DNA of 64,000 bases from Capra hircus (lineage: Eukaryota; Chordata; Mammalia; Artiodactyla; Bovidae), in the NCBI RefSeq assembly GCF_001704415.2, contig NC_030811.1:75038069-75102068 (forward strand), given 5' to 3'. Positions within the stretch are counted from its first letter, which is position 1. Each line of letters opens with the position of its first letter. Under the pieces are notes generated by a model. The model was not told the DNA's origin. It was given only the letters and a program-made list of their open reading frames with translations, and made no database searches. This document shows, in pieces, positions 32,769 through 45,211 of this stretch. Both the position numbers and the translations under genes were made by a program.

Positions 32769-33404
32769 AATTTAAAAACATGGTCAAATATGTTTCTACA
32801 AAAATGGTGTTTCCCAAAAGAGGGGACTTGAGAGTTATTCACAAGAATACTTAAGTTTTGTGTTTTTATTTGGATGGCATTCTAGAAAATGAATTAACAT
32901 AAGCATATTTGGACCATTTGTATATTATAATTGAAAACTGCCCCACAGTGTCACTGCCTGAGTTCCTGTTCCTGCTTCCAACAGAGTTGATGCCAAGTTG
33001 TAGTTCTTGAATTGTTGCCAGGAATGAGAAAAGGACGCTGGTGAGCTTGATACATTGAGGATGTCTTTTTACCAAAAGAAGGCCAAACAGTATCACAACA
33101 GACCACATGAAATAGGTTTCTCAGTAGTCTAATTCGAGAAAAATGGAGGGAGAATTGAGTCATCAATTTGTAGCATGCCAAACGTAAATGAACTTCCATC
33201 TTAGCACTCAATTCTGTATTAATGTTGCAAGCAGGATTCAGATTGAAAAAAAAATGTCATTTGCTATATAAAATTAAAGTTGTTAGCTAGGTTGTTTTTG
33301 TAGCTTTGTTTATATCTAATCAAAATTTCTTTCATATAGATGAATAAGCATTTTTACCTTGTTTATCTAAGTACACATTTAGTAACATCTCAGTTTATCC
33401 CTAG
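32769..33404. other. Unassigned intergenic sequence
   Basis: Two overlapping minus-strand open frames (32866-33108, 32951-33211) have no recognised family. No repeat recognised. Confidence 0.3.
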
Positions 33405-33600
33405 CTAGATGCATGATTTTGGACAAGATTTAAAACTTCTTTGTTCTTGTTTCCTTATCTACAAATAAGGGGTAATAGTATTGTTCACTTTATTAGATTT
33501 TATGAGAATTAAATGATTTAATGTAATGAATTCAGACTTGTACCTGAAATTATAGTAAGCACACTGAGTTAGATCTACTGTAACTACTACTTAATTTTTT
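33405..33600 (+). repeat. MIR SINE remnant
   Basis: CTAGATGCATGATTTTGGACAAG, TTCTTGTTTCCTTATCTACAAA, AGATTTTATGAGAATTAAATGA and ATTATAGTAAGCACACTGAG follow MIR order. Confidence 0.7.
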
Positions 33601-35456
33601 ACTACTGTTACAAATAAAATAATTTAAGCCAATGCTGAAGGTTCATTAGGACTTTTCCCTTTTAAAGCATGCGCTAAGTTTGATGTCTTCCTTTTCTCAG
33701 GCACTACTAGAGAACTTAGCACTAGATCTGTGGCACATGAATAGCAAGACAGTTTTCATAATGTTTCCTTTGGCCTTATTTCTGGTTCCATTCATGCTTC
33801 CACCGATATTTTCCTTTCTGCTTTGCTCTTTTAATTTATGAGGTTTTGTTGCACTTTATGTGTCTTTTAAAACATTCTTAAATCTGCTTGGAACTGAAGG
33901 TGTGGTACATAAAAATCAGTAAAAATGCTTCTCCACTTTTAGACTGTGTGAAAGTAGGGCATTTAATAGACAATAAGCCTCACTGGGACATATTACCACA
34001 TACAGGAAGGATCTCAGAAATCATTTCCTGGACTGTGCAATATTTTCTCAGGAGTAGGAATATAATATAATTAACCAGAGTTATCTTCTGTCCGTTGTAT
34101 CAATGTTGCAGATGTTTATTCCATTTCTGTAAAAAATCCTTGTGTAGTATTCTGTTCTAATTTTTTAACACTTTCACAGTGATTACATTTAGGAAGTGCA
34201 ATGTTTGTTTATATTCTAATTAGATTTCTAATTTTTTGATGATTTCTCAATTTTTCTTGAAAGGGAAATATATGCGTTCGTGGTAAAAATGCTCTGTTTC
34301 GAGTCCAAAAAAACAGAGTATTATTTGTGATGACAGTTATATAATTTCCCTTTCCTGATCTTTCTGCTCCGTTTTCTGGGCCAGATTCAACCTTAAACAT
34401 TTTGAACTGAGATAAATGAATATCCTGTAAGAGAGTTTTAGCTGCCTTTTAGAGTTTGTTAAGTGAGATGTGAAATAGCGATTCAGCAGGTGTTGAAATT
34501 TGCTACTTATAGTCCTTGGGGGGGAAAAATAAACCTATCAGTGTATCAAGAAATATTTTGCTTTTAAAGCAATTATCACTTTGTATTGAGACCTGAGATG
34601 AGAGAGAGAAAGGAAGAGATAACTTTACTTAAAAGCACCATCCATATCCACAAGGACCATTATTCTCCAATTAAAATTCTCTACTCAACTTGACATTCAA
34701 CTCTGATTTTACTTATTTTTTTCTTCAATGGTATTTATTTGATGTATAATTTATTAAGACAATGTAAAGAGGAAAACTGAACTTAAAGATTTCTAAGTAA
34801 TAGATAACTTTTAAGTGCTTCTGTTTCCCCACATCTAACTAGTTCAGATATTATAGCATGACTTATAAAAATAGTTGATTTCTTCACTTATTAGTTATTA
34901 TAATTTCTGCCTGTTGGACTTGCCCAGGAATAACAGCAGAATATTTATTCTCTTAGTATTGCCATCTATTCTCTATGTGATCAATATCTACCATCTGCTG
35001 GTCATATAAAGTTAGATAGCTGCAAATGGCTTTTCACAGTGTCCTTGCAAAATGCAATCACCAATTTTAGGTTTCCTTGAGACGTGTAAACAAAAAATAA
35101 TTTTGATACATAGGGATTTCTGGTTCTTTCCAATCTGTGAATCGGCCTGATAGAAAAATGAAGTGGTGGGTGACATGAATCATATTAATGGATGTATTTA
35201 ATGTGTTTGCCATTTCATGGATTATTATTCTAAGCATGCCCCTCCCAGCTTCCTTGGAATCCTGACAGCAAAGCTTTTAGGTTCAAGAACATTTAAAAAG
35301 AGTTGTGAGTAGGTGGACCATGTTAATGTTAATGAGTCTGTAGGGTATGTTTTGATGAGTTCTTCTCATATTGGCCCTGATGATCTATTTGAAATACTTA
35401 TCCTTCCTAGATAAAATGCTATCAGTCATCCATTAAAAAAATTAAAAGAAAAAATT
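33601..35456. other. Unassigned intergenic sequence, about 1.9 kb
   Basis: AT-rich and without a recognised gene or repeat. Open frames 33888-34070 and 34209-34400 show no domain. Confidence 0.3.
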
Positions 35457-35548
35457 TTGGCTGCATTATGCGGCTCGCGGAATCTTCGTTCCCTGCCTAG
35501 GGATCAAACCTGGGCCCTTGGCAGTGAAAGCATGGAGTCCTATACACT
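35457..35548 (-). mobile_element. CHR-type (tRNA-Glu) SINE fragment
   Basis: TTTTGGCTGCATTATGCGGCTCGCGGAATCTT, CCTGCCTAGGGATCAAACCTGGGCCC and GCAGTGAAAGCATGGAGTC are the antisense blocks of cetartiodactyl CHR SINEs. Distinct from Bov-tA because it has no BovB-derived tail. Confidence 0.85.
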
Positions 35549-35559
35549 GGGTCAATGGG

Positions 35560-36130
35560 ATTAAATTTAAATCTTCCTCGGTTACATTAAGTTACTTTCA
35601 TTCACTGGAATTAGTTTATCAGATTTTAAAAAATGAATACATGTTCCTTGTTCAAAGAACAAATTCAAACAGTACAAAAGGGTTCAAAGAGAAAAGTTTC
35701 TTTCCCTTACTCATACTCAAATTTCACTTTTGGGTATCTTCCAGAAATTTTCTCTGCGTATATATTTGATTTCCAATTAAAGTTTTTCAAGTGGAACAAT
35801 TCATATATTTAAAATAATAAAAGATAATTTTCTTTTGTATTCACCCCTTTTATTTCATTCCCAGGGGAAACTAATATAAACAATCTTTCTCAATGCCTAG
35901 ATAAAAGCAAATATCTTGTAATGTCTGATTCTTAAAAATAAGAAGATGCTCTACATGTTATTTGGCAATTGTCTTCTCATATAACATTACATGGACATCC
36001 CTAAAAAGTAACAGATATAAATCTTATTTTTTTAAACAGCTAAGTAACAATATTACTTAGAATGGATATTCCATAACTAATTGCAACTATGATGCTGTAT
36101 AAGCATCCTTATACAGTAGTCTTATATTTT
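35560..36130 (-). mobile_element. Old L1 (L1M-like) 3' region, antisense
   Basis: ATTCAAACAGTACAAAAGGGTTCAAAG, TATCTTCCAGAAATTTTCTCTGCGTATATAT, ATTACATGGACATCCCTAAAA and GATATTCCATAACTAATTG follow the antisense order of old mammalian L1 3' sequence. Confidence 0.6.
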
Positions 36131-36593
36131 CAGGGGATTTTTTTTTCTTTTTAAAAATTTTTGATTGATATAGAGTTATTTTACAATGTTGTATTCATTT
36201 CAGATGTATAACAAAATGATTTAGTTATACATATATGTATATATATTTCAAATTCTTTTCCTTTATAGGTTTTTACAAAATATTGAGTATAGTTTTCTGT
36301 GTTATACAGTAGATCCTTGTTGGTTATCTGTTTTATATATAGTAGTGTGTATATGTTAATCCCAAACTCCTAATATCCCTCACCCACCTTCCTCTTTGGT
36401 AACTGTAAGTCTGTTTTCTATGTTCATGGATCTATTTCTGTTTCTGTTTTGTATGTAAATTCATTTCTATATTTGTCTTTGTCTGGCTTACTTCATTTAG
36501 TATGATAATCTCTAGGTCTATCCATGTTGCTGCAAATGGTATTATTTCATACTTTCTATGGCTGAGTAGTATTTCATTGTGAATGTAATTGTA

Positions 36594-36634
36594 TGTGTGT
36601 GTGTGTGTATGTGTGTGTGTGTGTGTGTGTGTGT
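36594..36634. repeat. (GT)n microsatellite, interrupted once
   Basis: GT run of about 20 units with one TAT interruption, lying in the L1 immediately left of the SINE insertion. Confidence 0.9.
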
Positions 36635-36644
36635 ATCTATATAG

Positions 36645-36858
36645 TGGCTTCCTAGGTGGCATAGTGGTAAAGAATCCACCTGCCGGTGCTGGAGATGCAG
36701 GAGTCTTGAGTTCAATCCTTGGGTCAGGAAGATCCCCTGGAGTAGGAAATGGCAACTCGCTCTTGTATTCTTGCCTCAAAACATCCCACGGACCAAGGAG
36801 CCTGGCAGGCTTCAGACCATGGGGTCGCAAAGAGTCAGACACAACTGAGCAACTGAGC
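36645..36858 (+). mobile_element. Bov-tA SINE inserted in L1
   Basis: Head TGGCTTCCTAGGTGGCATAG, B-box-like GAGTTCAATCCTTGGGTCAG, tail CAGACACAACTGAGCAACTGAGC. The L1 sequence resumes afterwards. The target duplication is obscured by the adjacent GT run. Confidence 0.9.
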
Positions 36859-37309
36859 ATACGGTATGCGTGTGTATATACCACATCTTCTTTATCTGTT
36901 CATCTGTTGTTGGATGTTTATGTTGCTTCTGTGTTCTGGCTATTGTGAATAGTGCTGCAATGAACACTGGGGTGCATGTATCTTTTCAAATTATGGTTTT
37001 CTCTCTCTGGTAAAATGTTTCATCTCTTGTTCAACTCTTAGAAAAAACCCAAATCTATATGCTCAAGAGTGGGATTGCTGTATCATACGGCAGTTCTATG
37101 ATTATTTTTTTAAGGAGCTTCCATACTGTTCTCCATAATGGTTGCACCACTTTACATTCCCACCAACAATGTAGGGTTCCATTTTCTGCACACCTTCTCC
37201 AGCATTTATTATTCATAGACTTTTTTGATGATGGCCATTATAACTGGTGTGAAGTGATACCTCATTGTAGTTTTTATTTGCATTTCTCTAATTGGTGATA
37301 AATAAATAA

Positions 37310-38790
37310 AACTATTTCTATACATAGAGAATGGTAGAGAACTGTTTGAATTTTTTTCCTAGATGACTAGTCCACTATATTTACACTATAAATTAAGTAA
37401 GCTCTACTTTCTTTGATGAATGGAATGCTATTCTTGTAATTTATCTATACTTGATAGTTTTTCTTTTACTTTCTATTTTATTACAGTAGCATTATAATCC
37501 ATTTATTATTTGACAAGGCAAGTCCCATATCACAATTCTCTTTTTCAGAGTCTTCATGGCTTTTCTTGGATGCTTTCATTTTATCTTTTAAATGTTGCTC
37601 TGAAATACCTATATGTGAATATTTAATTCAATTATATTTATATATTAATTTTGGAAATATTATGTTTTATGGTGCTAAAACTCCTCATTCAGGATCAGGG
37701 TATATCATTCAGTTTGTTCAAGTTTAGATTTATGTTCTTTGGTACAATTTTATATTTTTAGTCATGTATATTTTGTCATAATTATTTCTCTCATGAATGA
37801 TATTTCTATACCTGCTATTTTATGCTATATTATTCTAGGTTATTGGCACTATAAAGAGAAACTAAGTACTTTTTATATTACCTCAGAACTATTATTTTTT
37901 ATACTACTAACTTAGTAAACTGATTTCTTATAGTTTCTATGTCTATAATCACATCCTTCAGGAAAGAATAATTTTTAAATTTTCTAAAATTTATATGAAT
38001 TATTTTTGCATATTAATACATTGGCTGTAAAATGATGCCAAATAATAACATTGATGTGGATGTCATGCATTGTTCCTGATTTTAGTAGAAATGGCTATAG
38101 CATTTTATTGTTTAGTTTGATGTTGGCTCTTGGTTTGTGACAGTCTCTGTCATATTTCTTTCTATTATTTTCTTTTTGGAGGCTTATAAAATTAGGAATG
38201 GATGGCGAATTTTGATAAATCTTGTTTTAGTAGACCATTGTTATAGCTGTAACAATATTCTTTTTTATACTGAATTATCTTGAAAGGTTGTTTAGTACTG
38301 AACTATACTTGTATACCTAGAATAAACTCAAATTATTGCCCTGTTCATTTAATGCTAGATTAGATTAATAATATTTTACTTGGAATTTTGCATCCATGTT
38401 CATAAGGAAAACTGATTTAAAAGTTTCTTTTACTATTTATTGGGTTTTGTTAATAAGGCATTGCTACCTGCATAAATGGAGATTAATGCATTTTTCTATG
38501 AGCTAGAGTACATTAAGTGACATGAATCGATGTTTTAAGATTATATCTGCATAGCTACCAGGGTCTGTGACTTCTTAAAGATATATCTTTAGTTATTTCT
38601 TTATGATTATTGGTCTGTTTAGTTTTTCATTCTTTTTCTGGGCTAACTTTGGTCATTTTTATTTTGATGGAAAATTACCACTTCCCCCGCAGTTTTCAAT
38701 TTTATTTCTATAAGGTTACACAGATTTCTCCCACAATTCTGATAACCCTTCTATATCAGTGGTTAAATCTGTTTTAAAACCATATATATT
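37310..38790 (-). mobile_element. Ancient L1 ORF2 region, antisense
   Basis: Diverged antisense L1 RT-region blocks are visible: CATTGTTCCTGATTTTAGTAG, TTTGATGTTGGCTCTTGG, GGATGGCGAATTTTGATAAATC, ATAATATTTTACTTGGAATTTTGCATCCATGTTCATAAGG and GGTCATTTTTATTTTGATGG. All frames are destroyed. May be one old L1 with the segments to the left, or a separate insertion. Confidence 0.6.
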
Positions 38791-39179
38791 TTGCTTTCTG
38801 AATTAAAAAAAAAAAGGGTTTATCTTTTATCCCTTTTTTTTTTTCCTTAAAGAAACTCCTTTATTTCAGATTGCTTTCGAAGAAGAGTTAACTGAAGTAG
38901 AAAAGGTGGAACACAGGCACACAGGCAGAGCAGAGAGTAAGTCCAGAGAGGGCATGCTGTGGGGAGGGGGCGGTTAGTCCTCATCTCAGTCTCACAGTTT
39001 TTGTCTGTAATTAGTACTTCAGGCATTAGATGAAGAAGCCTCTGCTCTCTAGCTATCAGACTGTCAGTAGTGGATTGGCACAATGCTGAGATGGCAACTT
39101 GAATAGACTAGAAACCTCTACCTGCTTTTCTATATTGGGGAAGATACTGAAATCATGTTTCTGACAATAAATTTAGTTA
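38791..39179. other. Unassigned sequence with poly-A and poly-T runs
   Basis: Poly-A at about 38805-38815 and poly-T at about 38834-38843. The minus-strand open frame at 38847-39083 has no recognised domain. Confidence 0.3.
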
Positions 39180-39400
39180 TTAGATTTGGGTCCAAGTTTA
39201 TTTACTGGCTATGCTTGGGACACTGTAGGCAATCAACTGATAATTGTAGAAATGAATGAATCTCTATTCAGTGCTCTTAAACTCACTGAGCTCATCATCT
39301 GCATCTAGAGAGTGGAATGGTAATACCAATCTCATGGGTTTAGTTTGAGGATTAAATAAAATGAGTGCTTGTGTCTGCAGGTATTTTCTCAGTAATAGAA
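39180..39400 (+). repeat. MIR-like remnant
   Basis: CTCATCATCTGCATCTAGAGAGTGGAATGGTAATACC and GTTTGAGGATTAAATAAAATGAG resemble the MIR 3' half. Diverged. Confidence 0.55.
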
Positions 39401-39784
39401 TTTTATGAAAATGTAAAATTTATGGCCTGATAATATAGTACCAATGTTAGTTAAATTAGACTGTTGGATCGCTAAGTCGTCTACTGAAAACTTATTGTGT
39501 TTTTAGTTCCCTGACCTTTGTTTAATGGCTTAACATTCAATAATAAGCAACTTAAAAAATAAAATTTACCAGCCATGGACTGCTCATTGGAATTTGGGTG
39601 AACATATACAGTTTTCCTGGTACATGGTGAAATGTGACCTAAAGGCTTTCTCCATTTCTGAACTTCATCATATATATATATTTAAAATATATTAAATACA
39701 CATGTTTAATTTAGTAATTAAATCAAACAACTTAGCAACATTTGACTACAAAAATAGCATGCTGATTTAACATCATCTGCACTC
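39401..39784. other. Unassigned intergenic sequence
   Basis: No recognised gene or repeat. Confidence 0.3.
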
Positions 39785-41645
39785 ATGTTGCTGTTTAGTT
39801 GCTAAGTTGTGTCCGATTCTTTGCGACCCCATGGACTGCAGCACACCAGGTTTCCCTGTCCTTCACTATCTCTTGGAGTTTGTGCAAACTCATGTCATTG
39901 AGTCAGTGATGCCATCCAACCATCTCATCCTCTGTTGCCCCTTCTCCTCCTGCCCTTGAACTATACCAGCATCAGGGTCTTTTCCAATGAGTCAGCTCTT
40001 TGCATGAGGTGGCAAATATCGGCAACCTTATAGAAATAAAAGTATCGGAGTTTCAGCTTCAGCATCCAGTGAACACCCAGGGCTGATCTCCTTTAGGATT
40101 GACTGGTGTGAATTCCTTGCAGTCCAAGGGACTTTCAAGAATCTTCTCCAACATCACAGTTCAAAAGCATCAATTCTTCAGCGCTCAGCTTTCTTTATGG
40201 TCCAACTCTCACATCCATACATGACTACTGGAAAAACCATAGCTTTGACTAGATGGAACTTTGTTGCCAAAGTGATGTCTCTGCTTTTTAATATGCTGTC
40301 TAGGATTTCCATATCTTTTCTTCCAAGGAGTAAAAATCGTTTATACTGATAGCTGCAGTTGCCATCTGCAGTGGTTTTGGAGCCCAAGAAAATGAAATCT
40401 GTCACTGTTTCCATTCTTTTCCCCATCTATTTGCCATGGAGTTGTGGGACCAGATGCCATGATCTTAGTTTTTTGAATGTTGAGTTTTAAGCTAACTTTT
40501 TCACTCTCCTCTTTCATATTCATCAAGAGGCTCCTTAGTTCCTCTTTACTTTTTGCCATTAGGGTGGTATCATCTGTGTATCTGTATTTCTTGCAGCAGT
40601 CTTGATTCCTGTTTGTACTTCAACCAGCCAGACATTTCACATGATATACTCCACATATAAGTTAAAGGAGCAGGATGACTATATACAGCCCTGATGTACC
40701 TCCTTACCCAATTTGGAACCAGTCCTTTGTTCCATGTCTGGTTCTAACTGTTGCTTCTTGATCTGTATACAGGTTTCTCAGGAGTCAGGTGAGGTGTTCT
40801 GGTGTTCCTATCTTTAAGAATTTTCCATAGTTTGTTGTGATTGACACAGTCAAAGGCTTTAGTGTAGTCAAAGAAGCAGAAGTAGATATTTTTCTGGAAT
40901 TCTCTTGCTTTTGCTATGCCGCAGTGGATGTCCACAATTTAGTCTCTGGTTCCTCTTCCTGTTCTAAATCCAGCTTGTACATCTGGAAGTTCTTACTTCA
41001 CGTACTGTTGCAACCTAGGTTGAAGGATTTTGAGTATCACCTTGCTAGCTTCTGAAATGAGTGCAATTGTTTAGTATTTTGACCATTCTTTGGCATTGTC
41101 TTTCTTTAGGATTGAAATGAAAACTGATTTTTCCAGTCCTGTGGCCATTGCTAAGTTTTCCAAATTTGCTGGCATATTGAGTGCAGCACTTTAACAGTAT
41201 CATCTTTTAGGATTTGAAATAGCTCAGCTGGAATTTGATCACCTCCACTAGCTTTGTGTGTCATAATACGTCCTAATTCCCACTTTACGTCACACTCCCT
41301 GATCTCTGGCTCTAGGTGAGTGACTCACAGCACCATGGTTATCTGGGTCATTAAGACCTGCTTTGTATAGCTCTTCTGTGTATTCTTGCCATCTCTTCTT
41401 AATTTCTTCTGCTTCTGTTAGTTCCTTACCATTATTGTCCTTTATTGTACGCATCTTTGCATTAAATGTTCCCATGGTATCTCTAGTTTTCTCAAAGAGA
41501 CCTCTAGTCTTTCCCATTCTGTTGCTTTTCTCTATTTCTTTTCAGTGTTCACACAAGTGGGCTTTCTTATCTCTCCTTGTTTTTTGTTGGAACTCTGCAT
41601 TCAGTTTGGTGTATCTTTCCCTTGCTCCTTCTGGTCTCATATGAG
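39785..41645 (-). mobile_element. BovB LINE, copy 5, diverged and 5'-truncated
   Basis: Runs from a degraded 3' tail (GTTGCTGTTTAGTTGCTAAG) through C-terminal region, RT and linker, and stops near 41645. Reading frame is split among 40178-40426, 40341-40559, 40744-40935 and 41290-41517. The catalytic box reads YTDD (reverse complement of CATCTGTGTA near 40570). Extra bases and losses (for example near 40018-40045) make it the most diverged of the long copies here. Confidence 0.92.
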
Positions 41646-41742
41646 GTCTTAAAATTTCATCTGCCATGATAATTAGGAAAATTATTCTGATCACTGATTC
41701 TTTGAAATGTGCTTTTCTTCTTCCCTAACTTCACTTCCTTGA

Positions 41743-41919
41743 AGTGAAGCAAAAGTCACTTAGTCTTATCTGACTGTTTGCAAACCCATGGACTATATGG
41801 TTTGTGGAATTCTCAGGCCAGAATACTGGAGTCGGTAGCTTTTCCCTTCTCCAGGGATTGAACCCAGGTCTCTCACATTGCAGGGGGATTCTTTACCAGC
41901 TGAGCCACAAGGGAAGCCC
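41743..41919 (-). mobile_element. Bov-tA SINE, diverged
   Basis: Minus-strand head GGGCTTCCCTTGTGGCTCAG near 41919, tail near 41743. Several small deletions. Confidence 0.88.
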
Positions 41920-41962
41920 TCGAGTTTCTTTATTTGTATCTAATTTGCCTAAGGAAAAAAAG

Positions 41963-41964
<2 letters not shown>

Positions 41965-42018
<54 letters not shown>
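41965..42018. repeat. (AC)27 microsatellite
   Basis: A perfect AC run of about 27 units, preceded by an A-rich stretch. Likely length-polymorphic. Confidence 0.95.
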
Positions 42019-42019
<1 letters not shown>

Positions 42020-43117
42020 ATTTTGGCTTCAAGCTCTCCAAAGAACACTAAGCATCAGATGCCTAAAATGACTATAACAAAATAAATACCTCCAAGACAA
42101 CAAGATCAGACCCAGTTTTATCAATAGTAAGTAGTGGTGGGTGTAATTACTAGGCCAGGGCTTTCAGAATTTTTGACGATTTACATATAATTTCCTTTCT
42201 TAAAGAATCTTTCACACGTACTCACTTTAAACCTCAGTGAACCAGTTGCTTTATATAGGGATCAGGAGAATAGTTGTTGCAATCAAGATTAGCCATATAT
42301 GCCAAATGTTAGCAAAACTCAAAATGTGATGGTAAACGAACTTCCATCCTATCTTTAGATGTTACATCTTAGTGTAGGCTCCATTTATCTATTAGCAGGA
42401 AACACAGATGTCTTGGAGGTCACTTTGAGGTCAACATTATTTTTCAACTTGTCATTGGCCTCTCTTAAGTTGGCAGTCATTGTCATTTTCCCCTGTCTTT
42501 TCTTTTCCTTTGACCTGGAAATCCCAGGGCAGGCCATTGATAACCTTTATCAGGATACCCCAGAGTTAAAGCTGTGGTCATTCTGAAATTCAGAAAAAGA
42601 GGGTTCAATGATTAACAGAGGCAAGGAGAAGAGCTGTGGGGAAACCCATCACTGAGTTCCCAGAAAGTGCTACTTGTTGACACACAAGTTTAGGGCTTTA
42701 ATATCAGCAAGCAGAGCTGTTTGATCCCAGTAACACACCAGCCTCTGCCACCCTGTGTTTTGATCAGCTTGTCCACCCAGGTCAGTGTGGATCTCTTAAA
42801 TAGAAGAGCACATGGTGTCTTCACTGTGGGGTGTCTGGTCCCTGGGCTTTCTGACCAGGAAGCTTTTATTACCTCATGTCATGTGAAGCCTCTGAACTGC
42901 CCATTCTTGGAGAAAATCTTCTCTCAGGCACTTTAAATGGCTCCTGAAAGAACCGTGGCTCATCCACTGGAGGAGCTTCTGCAAAATAAAATTGGGTTGC
43001 TAGACTATATTCTCATGAAAGTAAAAGAGAATTAGGAAATCAACAATTATGTTATGTATAACACATTGTAGTCAGTCAAAAACATGTGGGTATTTTAACT
43101 CAGAGTATTTCAGTATA
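42019..43117. other. Unassigned intergenic sequence, about 1.1 kb
   Basis: Less AT-rich than its neighbours, with two open frames (42359-42586, 42721-42936) lacking recognised domains. No repeat recognised. Confidence 0.3.
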
Positions 43118-43318
43118 TGGGCTTTCCCATTGGTAAAGAATCCACTTGCCAAGCAGGAGACACAAATTTGATCCCTGGGTCAGGAAGATCCCGTGGAAAA
43201 GAAATGGCAACTCACTCCAGTATTCTCACCTGGGAAATCCCCCAGAGGAGCCGGGCAGGCTACATATAGTCCATGGGGTCGGAAAGAGTCAGACACGACT
43301 TAGCTACTAATATAACAA
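43118..43318 (+). mobile_element. Bov-tA SINE, diverged
   Basis: Head ATGGGCTTTCCCATTGGTAAAG (deleted in the usual GGTGGCTCAG region), B-box-like AATTTGATCCCTGGGTCAG, tail AGACACGACTTAGCTACTAA. Confidence 0.88.
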
Positions 43319-43604
43319 CAATGTTAGCATAATGTCTGAGAGCTACACAAAAGAACATAAAATGTAGTCTTTTGCCAGCTTTCAGCCTGTGACATGCCAA
43401 AGATTTAAAATTAATCATACTGCACAGAAAAAAAAAAAGTATAAGTTGTTTAATACTTTTGACTTGAATTCTACCATTACTGAAAAGACAATCAGCTAGT
43501 GGTTTACATTATTGTGTGTACCTTAAGTTTATAGACTCTTATAAAGTAGAAGGAGATTTTTGTCATCATTAGTATTACAAGAACATTTCAGATAAAGTCC
43601 ATCT

Positions 43605-43813
43605 AGAATAAATATCTCGCACAGAGTCGGACATAACTGAAGTGACTTAGCATGCATGCATGCATTAGGGAAGGAAATGGCAGGCCACTCCAATATTCTT
43701 GCCTGGAGAATCCCAGAGACAGAGAGGAGCCTGGCGGGCTGCCGTCTATGGGGTCACACAGAGTTGGACACAACTGAAGTGACTTAGCAGCAGCAGCAGC
43801 AGAATAAATATCT
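43605..43813 (+). mobile_element. BOV-A2 SINE (two tail monomers) with (AGC)n end and perfect target duplication
   Basis: Bracketed by a perfect 13-bp duplication, AGAATAAATATCT, at 43605-43617 and 43801-43813. The body has a partial first monomer (CGCACAGAGTCGGACATAACTGAAGTGACTTAGC), a (GCAT)n-like linker, then a complete second monomer ending GTGACTTAG and (CAG)n. This dimeric arrangement and AGC-type tail are BOV-A2 features. Confidence 0.95.
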
Positions 43814-45211
43814 ATGGGTGAATTTTAAAACTTGTAAACCCAACTTCAGGCAGTAATTTGGTGAAACCACTAGGAGCTTTTCCCAGAAAGGACAAACAAT
43901 GTCTCATTAAAAATTTTGTGAGTCTTTAAAAAAAAAAAAAAAACTTAATATGAGCAAAGCCATTAACAAAATCTATCTTATAATTGAGAAATCTAAGAGT
44001 TACAAAATACATCACTATAAGATATGGTTGCACACATTTGCTGCTCATGCTTCCCATTTCTGTGTGAAATAATAATAATGGCAATAATTTTAAAAGCTTC
44101 AATTTGCCCAAACTGTCATATATATATATATATATGTTCATATATATTCATAAATTATTAAGATAATATTTTAAAAATAATCACAACTACCATTTCTTTT
44201 AAATGAACATATAACTTACAGTTAGTAGGCTTATTAAATTGGGTCAGCAGTATGTTATTGGATTTTTATGTTTGTGGGTTCACATCAAAACAAACAAAAA
44301 ACCTCACAAGTACTCTAGAATAATCAGAACCACAAGGCTAGAAGTTCATGAAAAAGGACTGGGTATTTGTTATAGATAGCTGGTTATGATCCCCAAATCT
44401 AATGCTATGGTCATACCATCTGTGCCCCTCAAATATTTCCAAAATTAGCTGGATTTGAGCACCTTTAGTTAGGTGTTCAGGTTCATTTACATATCTTAAT
44501 ACTGAAGCTACATCATTGGTCTTGTTATAAAGACTTTATCTCACATTTTAATGTAACATGTTTGATATTTAACACTTCCTGTATGATTATATAAATGACA
44601 GAGAATTTGACTGAGGTAAGGCTTTTAAAATTATAATTATTATTACTTTTCACATCAGTATCTGCAGCTTCAACAGCAACTTTGTCAAACCTTGTTTTAA
44701 TAGTGACCAGTTTTGTAACTTATAGAATGTTTAAAATTTTAATTATAAGGCAAGTTTGTCAATGAGCTTTCTCTTATTAAATCCTCTAATATCAATGAAC
44801 AATGAAATGTCCATTGAGCTATTAGGAAATAAAATATATTAAACTGAATTGTATAATGCTGAGAAGTTTGTCTTCAACAAAATTGTTAGAACTTTTGCCG
44901 GCTTTGAGCAATATCTGTGTTATAGTCATTAACTGAAAATTTAAGACAAAAATTATGCCATTGTGTGCACTATGTGAAAAATAAAATCTCGTAATATCAT
45001 AGGCATGGAAGTTGCTTATTATTTCACATTTAGTGCTTTGTTTGAAACTGACTCATGACCCATTTGAGATCAAAGTTCATGCAATTGGCAAGTAATGGTG
45101 GCATTATTGTGTGTGTCTCTGACATGTGAAGTGCACAAAAAAGGAATTCATAGAGATAAATTGTTTGGCATGAACAAGTCCCCTCGAATCCTTTTAAGAG
45201 TTTCTCAAATT
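43814..45211. other. Unassigned AT-rich sequence, about 1.4 kb
   Basis: Poly-A run at about 43928-43942 and TA-rich tract at about 44117-44136. No gene or known repeat recognised. Confidence 0.35.

Larger units (their letters stand above)
36135..37305 (-). mobile_element. L1 3' portion, antisense, split by a SINE
   Basis: Antisense L1 blocks before the SINE: TTGATTGATATAGAGTTATTTTACAATG, TTATACAGTAGATCCTTGTTGG, TATCCATGTTGCTGCAAATGG and TATGGCTGAGTAGTATTTCATTG. After it: GTTGCTTCTGTGTTCTGGCTATTG, TGCTGCAATGAACACTGGGGTGC, GGTTGCACCACTTTACATTCCC and CTGGTGTGAAGTGATACCTCATTG. Covers the 3'UTR and ORF2 C-terminus. Coding frame is degraded. Confidence 0.9.

Noticed and set aside
36432..36884. 150-codon minus-strand open frame with a Thr-His run
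   Set aside because: Shadow of SINE, GT microsatellite and antisense L1 sequence; not a gene.
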